This document shows positions 20,514 through 28,140 of a stretch of 64,000 nt of DNA, one piece after another (position 1 is the stretch's first letter; each line of letters opens with the position of its first letter). The position numbers and the translations under genes were made by a program. Below the pieces are notes generated by a model, which did no database searches, was not told the origin of the DNA, and saw nothing but the letters and a program-made list of their open reading frames with translations. The DNA comes from Pseudomonadota bacterium (GTDB taxonomy: Bacteria; Pseudomonadota; Alphaproteobacteria; Rhodobacterales; Rhodobacteraceae): NCBI GenBank assembly GCA_021845805.1, contig JAJZVD010000003.1, positions 50,705-114,704 on the forward strand, in the 5' to 3' direction.

Positions 20514-21254
20514 TCAGAACGGCCGGGTGAACAGGCCGATCGTCAGCGCGATGCCAAGGCCCACGATGGTGATGCGCAGCAGGCGCTCGTTCACCTTGTG
20601 CAGCGCCCAGGCGCCGGCAAGGCCGCCGATTATCGCACCGCTGCCCAGCGCCAGGGCGCTGAGCCAGTGTACCTGGGGCGAGGTGACGAAGAAGGCCACG
20701 GCAGAGGCGTTCATCACCCCCGCCAGCACATTCTTGGTGGCGCCCGCGTTGCGGGTCGGCAGGCCCGCCATGGTCAGCGCCGCCATCATCAGAAAGCCGA
20801 TGCCGCCACCGAAATAGCCGCCGTAGACCGCGATGCCGAACTGCGCGAGCGCGGCGCCCACGGGGCCGATCTGCGCGACGGGGGCCTTGCGCTTGGGTCC
20901 GAACGAGCCCCAGGCGAAAACCGCGGTGGCAAACAGCACCAGCCAGGGCACCAGCCGCGCGAAGACCGAAGATGGCGTTTCCAGCAGCAGCAGCGCCCCG
21001 CAGGCCCCGCCGAGGATCGAGACGACGAACAGCACCCAGAACGGCAGCCGCCCCACGCCGCTGACCATCCGCCGCCCGGCCAGCCCAGAGGTCACCTGCC
21101 CGGGAAACAGCGCGACGGTCGAGGTGATGTTGGCCGCTAGGGGCGTCAGCCCCGTCAGGATCAGCGCGGGCAGCGTGATGAACGAGCCGCCCCCCGCCAA
21201 CGCATTCTGAAGCCCGGCCCAGAGCCCCGCAAGAAAAACCACCACCGTCAGCAT
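20514..21254 (-). CDS. TauE/SafE (TSUP) family permease
   Basis: LTVVVFLAGLWAGLQNALAGGGSFITLPALILTGLTPLAANITSTVALFPG; multi-TM. Confidence 0.88.
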   Translation of the reverse strand: MLTVVVFLAGLWAGLQNALAGGGSFITLPALILTGLTPLAANITSTVALFPGQVTSGLAGRRMVSGVGRLPFWVLFVVSILGGACGALLLLETPSSVFARLVPWLVLFATAVFAWGSFGPKRKAPVAQIGPVGAALAQFGIAVYGGYFGGGIGFLMMAALTMAGLPTRNAGATKNVLAGVMNASAVAFFVTSPQVHWLSALALGSGAIIGGLAGAWALHKVNERLLRITIVGLGIALTIGLFTRPF

Positions 21255-21312
21255 CGCGTCCCCCTCCGCCAGCCCGCCGGTTCTATCGGGGGCGGCGGAA
21301 AAGGCAAGCGGC

Positions 21313-22893
21313 CTAAGGCTTCAGCGCGCGTTCCAGCCGCCGGATCAGCACGTCGCGCGCGCGCTCGTCGGCGGCCCCCTTCAGCGCGTCGTTGATGTCG
21401 AGGAAAAGCCGCGACACATCGTTGTGCCAGTCCAGCCGCGCAAGCTTTTCCGGCGCCAGCCGCGGCGCGGTCTCGGGCTCGACCGCCACGGCGCCGGTCG
21501 CCGTCAGTTCGTAGGGCGCATCCAGCGCGGGGCGCAGGATCTGCACCGCGGGCAACACGCCGTCAAGCCGCGCGGCAAGGCCCGCGATGGCCTCGGGCTC
21601 GCCGTGATCCAGAAACAGCGCGTGCGTCAGCGGCAACCGGGCCTTCACCCAGTCGACCAGTTCGGCGGCATCGGCATGGCCCGAATAGAGGTCAAGCGAG
21701 CGGATGCGGGCGCGGACGTTGTATTCCTCGCCCTGGATGCGGACGGTGGCGGCGCCCTCTTGCAGGATGCGGCCCAGCGTGCCCGCCGCCTGGTAGCCGA
21801 CCAGAAGAACGGTCGCCTCTTCGCGCCAGAGCCAGTTCTTCAGCCGGTGGCGGATGCGTCCCGCCTCGCACATGCCGCTGGCCGCGATGACGATGTGGAA
21901 GCCATGCAGCCGGTCGAGCGCCTTGCTCTGTTCCACCGTCTCGGTGAAATGCAGATCGTGCGACCGCAGACCCTTGAGGAAGGTGGCGCCCACCTCCAGT
22001 TCCCGGGCGTGGTCGGCAAAGACGCGGGTCGCCTTTTCGGCAAGCGGGCTGTCGACATAGATCGGAATCCGCGGCAATTCGCCATCCGCGATCAGCCGCG
22101 ACAGGTCGCTGATCAGTTCCTGCGCGCGTTCCACCGCAAAGGACGGGATCAGCAGAACCCCGTTTGGGTTCATCGCCGCGCGCACCTCGTCGCGCAGGCG
22201 CTGGCGGCGCGTGTCGGCGCCCGCCTCCTCGCGCGTCCGGTCGCCATAGGTGGATTCGCAGATCAGGTAATCCACCCCCGCCGGGCCTTGCGGATCGGGG
22301 TCCATCAGCTTCGAATCCGGCCCGATGTCGCCCGAGGCCAGCAGGCGAAGCGGGCCGCCCGGCGCCGCGATCTCCAGTTCGACAGAGGCCGAGCCCAGCA
22401 GGTGCCCCGCATTCCACAGCCGGGCGCGCAGGCCGGGCAGCACGGTGAACCATGCATCATAGGGCTGCGGCACGAACAGCTTCTGGCAGGCCGCGGCATC
22501 GGCGGCGGTGTAGATCGGTTCCACCCGGCCGCCGTGGCGATGCTGGGCGCGGCGGTTCAACTGCTCGACCTCGATCTCCTGGATATGGGCGCTGTCGGGC
22601 AGCATCACCCCGGCCAGGTCGGCGGTCGCACGGGTGGCGTGGATCGGGCCATCATAGCCGTGGCGCACCAGCTTCGGCAGCAGGCCGGAATGGTCGATAT
22701 GGGCATGGGTCAGAATGACCGCCGCGATCCCGCGGGGGTCGAAGGGAAACGGGCGGTAGTTCAGCTCTTTCTCCGTCTTGGAGCCCTGGAACATGCCGCA
22801 ATCGATCAGGATCTGCCCCTGCCCCGTTTCCAGCCGGATGCACGAGCCCGTCACGGTGCCCGCGGCGCCGTGGAAGGTCAGACGGGGGATCAT
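21313..22893 (-). CDS. MBL-fold metallo-hydrolase with beta-CASP / RNA-specificity domain
   Basis: LTFHGAAGTVTGSCIRL, THAHIDHSGLLPKL, IAASGMCEAGRIRHRLKNWLW, YSGHADAAELVDW; start trimmed to CAT 22891-22893. Confidence 0.92.
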   Translation of the reverse strand: MIPRLTFHGAAGTVTGSCIRLETGQGQILIDCGMFQGSKTEKELNYRPFPFDPRGIAAVILTHAHIDHSGLLPKLVRHGYDGPIHATRATADLAGVMLPDSAHIQEIEVEQLNRRAQHRHGGRVEPIYTAADAAACQKLFVPQPYDAWFTVLPGLRARLWNAGHLLGSASVELEIAAPGGPLRLLASGDIGPDSKLMDPDPQGPAGVDYLICESTYGDRTREEAGADTRRQRLRDEVRAAMNPNGVLLIPSFAVERAQELISDLSRLIADGELPRIPIYVDSPLAEKATRVFADHARELEVGATFLKGLRSHDLHFTETVEQSKALDRLHGFHIVIAASGMCEAGRIRHRLKNWLWREEATVLLVGYQAAGTLGRILQEGAATVRIQGEEYNVRARIRSLDLYSGHADAAELVDWVKARLPLTHALFLDHGEPEAIAGLAARLDGVLPAVQILRPALDAPYELTATGAVAVEPETAPRLAPEKLARLDWHNDVSRLFLDINDALKGAADERARDVLIRRLERALKP

Positions 22894-22995
22894 GGGCGCC
22901 TCCTTCGGTTTCATCCAGCCTACATGCGGCGGCGCGCAAAAGGCAAACGCGCATCCCGGCTTGATCGACGGAGCCCGGGCGCGTAGCCCTGCGCC

Positions 22996-23340
22996 ATGCG
23001 CATCCTCGACAACATCATCAGCGACCGCGGGTCGAGATACGCCGTCTCGGGCGCCCCATGCCGCAGCGAGGCGGAGGCGAAGGCGCTGGTGAAAGAGCTG
23101 ATGCGGATCAGGAAATTCGCCAAGGCCACGCACAACAGTTGGGCACTGATCTGCGACGACGGCGCGCTGAAGGCCGACGACGGCGAGGCGGGCGCGGGCC
23201 TGGTGATCCTGCGGATGCTGGACCGCGAGGGGGTCCGCGACCATCTGGTGATCGTCACGCGCTGGTTTGGCGGCAAGAACCTGGGCGGCGACCGGTTCCG
23301 CCATGTGCAGGAGGCGGTGCGTCTTTATCTGGCGCCGTAG
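22996..23340 (+). CDS. UPF0029 / YigZ N-terminal (Impact-like) domain protein
   Basis: RSEAEAKALVKELMRIRKFAKATHNSWAL...DDGEAGAGLVILRMLDREGVRDHLVIVTRWFGGKNLGG. Confidence 0.75.
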   Translation: MRILDNIISDRGSRYAVSGAPCRSEAEAKALVKELMRIRKFAKATHNSWALICDDGALKADDGEAGAGLVILRMLDREGVRDHLVIVTRWFGGKNLGGDRFRHVQEAVRLYLAP

Positions 23341-23377
23341 CGGCGCTATCCCGGGGAAGTCGCAACGAGGGCCTCCG

Positions 23378-23851
23378 ATGACAGCCACCCCCGCCACCCG
23401 CGCGCTCAGCCAGGCCAAGGTTGCCTTCCGGGTGCTGGAATACGATTATGTGGCCGGGCAGGACCGGATCGGGCTGCATGCGGCGGCGGCCATCGGCGTC
23501 GATCCGGCGCGGGTGCTCAAGACGCTGATGGTCGAGGTGGATGGCAAGCCCGCCTGCGCGGTGATTCCGTCGGACCGGACGCTGTCGATGAAGCGGGTGG
23601 CCAGCGCCTTTGGCGGCAAGGCTGCGCAGATGATGGCGCCCGACAAGGCCGAGCGGCTGACCGGCTTTCACACCGGGGGCATTTCGCCCTTCGGCCAGAA
23701 ACGCCGGGTGCCCACCGCCTTCGAGGCGGGCGCGCTGGCAGTGCCCGAGATCGTGGTGAACGGCGGGCAGCGCGGGGTGATGGTGGCGCTGGCCCCGCAG
23801 GATGCGCTGGCGGCGGCTGCGGCCACCGCACGGCCGCTTTGCGCCGACTGA
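23378..23851 (+). CDS. ybaK: Cys-tRNA(Pro) deacylase YbaK/EbsC
   Basis: RVLKTLMVEVDGKPACAVIPSDRTLSMKRVASAFGGKAAQMMAPDKAERLTGFHTGGISPFGQKRRVPT. Confidence 0.93.
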   Translation: MTATPATRALSQAKVAFRVLEYDYVAGQDRIGLHAAAAIGVDPARVLKTLMVEVDGKPACAVIPSDRTLSMKRVASAFGGKAAQMMAPDKAERLTGFHTGGISPFGQKRRVPTAFEAGALAVPEIVVNGGQRGVMVALAPQDALAAAAATARPLCAD

Positions 23852-23912
23852 CGCTTGAGACCGCGGCCTCGATCAGGCATGGGGACCGCCAACCGCAGGA
23901 AAGGAACGGACG

Positions 23913-24080
23913 ATGGATTACAGCAAATCGGGCGGCGCCAAGACCGGCAAGAACACGCCGCGGCACGTCGAGCACAACGCCAAGGGCACGACCCGGAACC
24001 CCTATGGCGAACGCACCCCCAAGGCCGAGCTTCTGGCCCGGCTGAAAGCGGCGGCCGAGGCGAAGAAGACACAGGGCTGA
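23913..24080 (+). CDS. Small basic protein (55 aa), unknown function; below ORF-track length cutoff
   Basis: MDYSKSGGAKTGKNTPRHVEHNAKGTTRNPYGERTPKAELLARLKAAAEAKKTQG; AGGAAAGGA upstream; followed by a hairpin terminator. Confidence 0.65.
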   Translation: MDYSKSGGAKTGKNTPRHVEHNAKGTTRNPYGERTPKAELLARLKAAAEAKKTQG

Positions 24081-24116
24081 ACCCCGGCCCGGGACAAGCA
24101 GGCCCCGGAAAACCAG

Positions 24117-24149
24117 AAGGCCGACAACCTGTTACGGTTGCCGGCCTTT
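24117..24149. terminator. Bidirectional intrinsic-type terminator hairpin
   Basis: AAGGCCGACAACCTGTTACGGTTGCCGGCCTTT: arms AAGGCCG(A/G)CAACC and complement; between convergent 55-aa ORF and tRNA-Leu. Confidence 0.65.
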
Positions 24150-24162
24150 GCTGCCGAAGCAT

Positions 24163-24247
24163 TGGTGCCCAGAAGAGGACTCGAACCTCCACGCCTTGCG
24201 GCACTGGTACCTGAAACCAGCGCGTCTACCAATTCCGCCATCTGGGC
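24163..24247 (-). tRNA. tRNA-Leu (anticodon CAG)
   Basis: Reverse complement GCCCAGATGGCGGAATTGGTAGACGCGCTGGTTTCAGGTACCAGTGCCGCAAGGCGTGGAGGTTCGAGTCCTCTTCTGGGCACCA; 7-bp acceptor stem, loop TTCAGGT, long variable arm, encoded CCA. Confidence 0.96.
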
Positions 24248-24414
24248 GATGTCGTGGGGCGGGGTTTACCCAGCAGCATCGGGAGTGTCAACAGGGCTTC
24301 AGACGATTTTCGCGCATTTTCCGGGCCGCGATTCCGCGCTTGAGCGTGGTGGCCCGGAGGGCTATGCAACAGCAGCATTTCCATGCGCTCCCACGGTTAC
24401 GGAGGTCTGGCGTC

Positions 24415-25401
24415 ATGTCGAAACTGGTCACGATCATCGGCGGGTCCGGCTTTGTCGGCCGCTACATCGCGCGCCGCATGGCCAAGGAGGGCTGGCGCGT
24501 GCGCGTGGCCGTCCGCCGCCCGAACGAGGCGATCTTCGTGCGCCCCTACGGCGTTGTCGGGCAGGTCGAGCCGGTGGCCTGCAACATCCGCGACGATGCC
24601 TCGGTCAGGGCTGCGGTGCATGGGGCGGATGCGGTGGTGAACTGCGTCGGCATCCTTGCGCCCTCGGGGCGCAACACCTTCGATTCCGTGCAGGCGGATG
24701 GCGCGGCCCGGGTCGCCCGCATCGCGGCCGAACAGGGCGCGGCGACGCTGGTACAGATTTCGGCCATCGGCGCCTCGGCCGAGTCGGACAGCCACTATGC
24801 CCGCAGCAAGGCGGCGGGCGAAGCGGCGGTGCTGGCGGCCTTTCCGGGCGCGGTGATCCTGCGGCCGTCGATCATCTTCGGCAACGAGGACGGCTTCTTC
24901 AACCGCTTCGGGGCGATGGCGACCAAGGGGCCGATCCTGCCGGTGGTGGGCGCGGGCACGAAGTTCCAGCCGGTCTATGTGGATGACGTGGCGCAGGCCG
25001 CGGTCAAGGCGGTGCTGGGCCAGGCGGCACCCGGCGTCTACGAGCTTGGCGGGCCGGACGTGCGCAGCTTCCGCGAGCTGATGGTCGAGATGCTGGCCGT
25101 GATCAAGCGCCGCCGCCTTGTGCTGGGTGTGCCGTTCTGGGTCGGCTCGATCCTGGCCGGCGTTCTGGATGTGGTGCAGGCCGTTTCCCTGGGGCTCATC
25201 GCCAATAGCGTCCTGACGATGGACCAGGTGCGCAACCTCAAGCGTGACAACGTGGTTGCGCCGGGGGCCAAGGGGCTGGCCGACCTCGGGATCACGCCCA
25301 CCCCGATGGAGGCGGTGCTGCCCGAGTATCTGTGGCGCTTCCGTCCGGCCGGGCAATACAACGCAATCCAGGAGTCGGCCAAGAACCTGCGGCGCACCTG
25401 A
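24415..25401 (+). CDS. Complex I NDUFA9-subunit-like NAD(P)-binding / NmrA-type protein
   Basis: MSKLVTIIGGSGFVGRYIARRMAKEGWRVRVAVRRPNEA; PSIIFGNEDGFFNRF; ATG 24415. Confidence 0.9.
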   Translation: MSKLVTIIGGSGFVGRYIARRMAKEGWRVRVAVRRPNEAIFVRPYGVVGQVEPVACNIRDDASVRAAVHGADAVVNCVGILAPSGRNTFDSVQADGAARVARIAAEQGAATLVQISAIGASAESDSHYARSKAAGEAAVLAAFPGAVILRPSIIFGNEDGFFNRFGAMATKGPILPVVGAGTKFQPVYVDDVAQAAVKAVLGQAAPGVYELGGPDVRSFRELMVEMLAVIKRRRLVLGVPFWVGSILAGVLDVVQAVSLGLIANSVLTMDQVRNLKRDNVVAPGAKGLADLGITPTPMEAVLPEYLWRFRPAGQYNAIQESAKNLRRT

Positions 25402-25556
25402 GCGCGCGTCTTGGCACGGACCCGCGGGCCGACCCGCATGATCGGGGCGCTGCGGCGCCCCGCTTGCATTTCCGGCCCGGGCGGCATCGCGAATCAGCCC
25501 GGCGCCAGAGCCGGAACATGCAGAAAAACAGGGGATTTCGCGATATAAGTAATAAT

Positions 25557-25629
25557 TGCTTACCTATTATCTCGGAGAAAATCGCCTTTTTTCGCCCACG
25601 GCAGGCGGAAATGGGTATTTAGGTAAGCA
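25557..25629. promoter_or_regulatory. 10-bp perfect inverted repeat enclosing an 8-bp hairpin, in an AT-rich pocket upstream of gltD
   Basis: TGCTTACCTA (25557-25566) and TAGGTAAGCA (25620-25629); inner TTTTCGCC-CACGGCA-GGCGGAAA (25589-25611, one G-T pair). Confidence 0.5.
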
Positions 25630-25701
25630 TAGCTGACTTTTCATCCGATCCCCCCTGTCCTATGAAGGCCGCCGAACGAAATCCCGAAGGGAGGCGCCGC
25701 C

Positions 25702-27135
25702 ATGGCCAAGGAACGCATGCTCCAATTCGTCACCCTGGCGAAGGAAATGCCCGAGAAGCGCCCCGCGGACCTGCGCGCCAAGGATTTCCACGAGATTTAC
25801 CGCGAATTTGCCGCGACCAAGGCGGCCGAACAGGCCGGGCGTTGCAGCCAGTGCGGCGTGCCCTTCTGCCAGAGCCACTGCCCGCTGCACAACAACATCC
25901 CCGACTGGCTGCGCCTGACCGCGATGGGGCGGTTGCAGGAAGCCTACGAGGTCAGCCAGGCCACCAACACCTTCCCCGAGATTTGCGGCCGCATCTGCCC
26001 GCAGGACCGCCTGTGCGAGGGCAACTGTGTCATCGAACAGTCCGGCCACGGCACGGTGACCATCGGTTCGGTCGAAAAGTACCTGACCGATCTTGCCTGG
26101 CAGGAGGGCTGGGTGAAGCCGATCCGCCCGGTGGAAGAGCGGGCGGAAAGCGTGGGCATCATCGGCGCGGGGCCGGCCGGGCTTGCGGCGGCGGATGTGC
26201 TGCGCCGCAAGGGCGTGCAGGTGACGGTCTATGACCGCTACGACCGGGCGGGCGGGCTGCTGACCTACGGCATCCCCGGCTTCAAGCTGGAAAAGCCGGT
26301 GGTGATGCAGCGGATCGACCAGCTCGAGGCGGCGGGCGTGCAGTTCGTGATGAATTGCAACGTGGGTGTGGATCTCAGCTTCGACGCGATCCGCGGCCAG
26401 CATGACGCGGTGCTGATCGCGACCGGGGTCTACAAGGCGCGCGACATCAAGGCGCCGGGCGTCGGTGCGGGCGGGATCGTGAAGGCGCTCGACTATCTGA
26501 CCGCCTCGAACCGGCAGAGCTTCGGCGACGAGGTGCCTGCCTTCGAGTCGGGCGAGCTGAACGCCGCGGGCAAGCGGGTGGTGGTGATCGGCGGCGGCGA
26601 TACCGCGATGGACTGCGTGCGCACGGCGATCCGGCAGGGCGCCACCAGCGTGAAGTGCCTTTATCGCCGCGACCGCGCCAACATGCCCGGCAGCCAGCGC
26701 GAGGTGCAGAACGCCGAGGAAGAGGGCGTGGAATTCGTCTGGCTTTCGGCGCCGAAAGGCTTCACCGGCAGCCCGGTCGATGGCGTGATGGTGCAGCGGA
26801 TGCGGCTGGGCGAGCCCGACAGCAGCGGGCGCCAGGTGCCCGAGATCATCGAGGGCGCGGATTATGTGGAACCGGTCGAACTGGTCATCATGGCGCTGGG
26901 GTTCGAGCCCGAAGACCTGCCCGCCGACTGGCAGGCCCCTGCCCTGACGGTCACCCGCTGGGGCACGGTCAAGGCCGATTTCCGCAGCCACGCGACCAGC
27001 CTGCCTGGCGTCTTCGCGGCAGGCGACATCGTGCGCGGGGCAAGCCTTGTGGTCTGGGCGATCCGCGACGGACGCGAGGCGGCGGATGCGATCATGGACT
27101 ATCTGGCGCAGCCCGCCGTGGTGGCGGCGGAATAG
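25702..27135 (+). CDS. gltD: Glutamate synthase (NADPH) small subunit
   Basis: CSQCGVPFCQSHCPLHNNIPDWL; CGRICPQDRLCEGNCV; GAGPAGLAAADVLRRKGVQVTVYDRYDRAGGLLTYGIP. Confidence 0.96.
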   Translation: MAKERMLQFVTLAKEMPEKRPADLRAKDFHEIYREFAATKAAEQAGRCSQCGVPFCQSHCPLHNNIPDWLRLTAMGRLQEAYEVSQATNTFPEICGRICPQDRLCEGNCVIEQSGHGTVTIGSVEKYLTDLAWQEGWVKPIRPVEERAESVGIIGAGPAGLAAADVLRRKGVQVTVYDRYDRAGGLLTYGIPGFKLEKPVVMQRIDQLEAAGVQFVMNCNVGVDLSFDAIRGQHDAVLIATGVYKARDIKAPGVGAGGIVKALDYLTASNRQSFGDEVPAFESGELNAAGKRVVVIGGGDTAMDCVRTAIRQGATSVKCLYRRDRANMPGSQREVQNAEEEGVEFVWLSAPKGFTGSPVDGVMVQRMRLGEPDSSGRQVPEIIEGADYVEPVELVIMALGFEPEDLPADWQAPALTVTRWGTVKADFRSHATSLPGVFAAGDIVRGASLVVWAIRDGREAADAIMDYLAQPAVVAAE

Positions 27136-27260
27136 GCGGGAGCGGGGCAGACCGATATCGCACCGAAGTGACACCGGTTTGGCATCGACACCTGTAGGCT
27201 GGGTGCCGGTGCACCGAAACTGACAAGACAGTGGTGCTGACCTTTCAGGAGGGCAGACGG

Positions 27261-28001
27261 ATGGCGGAACGGAAAATCACGATGCGGCTGATGCTGCTGG
27301 CCGCGGGGGTCGCCCTCGGGGCGGCGCTTCCCCTGCGCCCCGCGCTGGCGGGCGAAACCTTCACCCCGCCCAAGGGCTGCTCGCTGTTTCTGACCGTGCA
27401 GATGCATGGCTGCCTTGTATCGAACCACTACACCTGCTCGGCCGATCCGAAGGGTGACAAGTGGCGGGTGGATTTCAACCAGAACGGGCCGTTCTTCGTC
27501 AGCAAGATCGACACCGAGACCCAGTGGATCGAAACCTACGACCTGGCCGCGGGCACGCATGAGACGCTCAGGCCCCACGCGCCGAACCCGGCCTCGTTCA
27601 GCGAACTGCTGGCGAAGGGGATCGACAGCTACGACTTCAGCACCGCGACCGATCAGGGCAAGGTGACCCATGTCACCGGCTACGACAAGCTCACCGGCGT
27701 CAAGCGGGTGGTCAACGGTGTCACGCTGGAACAGAGCGAGTTCGACACCACCGCCAAGGACGACAAGGGCAACCAGGTGTGGCATTCCAAGGGGCATGAG
27801 TGGATCAGCCGGAACTGGCGGCTGTTTCTGGCTGGGGCGGGCACCTGGGAAGACGAGACCGGCAAGACGCCGTTCGACAATTCGCCGGTGGTGATGAGCC
27901 AGCCGGGGCAGAAGGGCTTCGGCTCGATGACCCCGGAATTCGACTGCAATTCGGTGGAATCGCAACTGGTGCTGCCGCCGCAGGGGCCGGTGTTTCAATG
28001 A
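27261..28001 (+). CDS. Secreted hypothetical protein located between gltD and gltB
   Basis: ATG 27261; signal MRLMLLAAGVALGAALPLRPALA; conserved-looking Cys pattern, no recognised domain. Confidence 0.75.
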   Translation: MAERKITMRLMLLAAGVALGAALPLRPALAGETFTPPKGCSLFLTVQMHGCLVSNHYTCSADPKGDKWRVDFNQNGPFFVSKIDTETQWIETYDLAAGTHETLRPHAPNPASFSELLAKGIDSYDFSTATDQGKVTHVTGYDKLTGVKRVVNGVTLEQSEFDTTAKDDKGNQVWHSKGHEWISRNWRLFLAGAGTWEDETGKTPFDNSPVVMSQPGQKGFGSMTPEFDCNSVESQLVLPPQGPVFQ

Positions 28002-28140
28002 GACGGCACGGCGGCAGGCATTCGTGCGGAAGGACGGCCGGGGCCGACCGGGCGCCGGGCCGCGGAACGGACCGGCCGCGCGGGATCGATGCGGACAGAT
28101 TGCCCGGCGGCGCCGGGCCTCTTCGGAAAGGGTGAGCAAG

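Noticed and set aside
24148-24414. N-terminal extension of the NDUFA9-like ORF across the tRNA gene
   Set aside because: Codes through antisense tRNA-Leu; true start ATG 24415.
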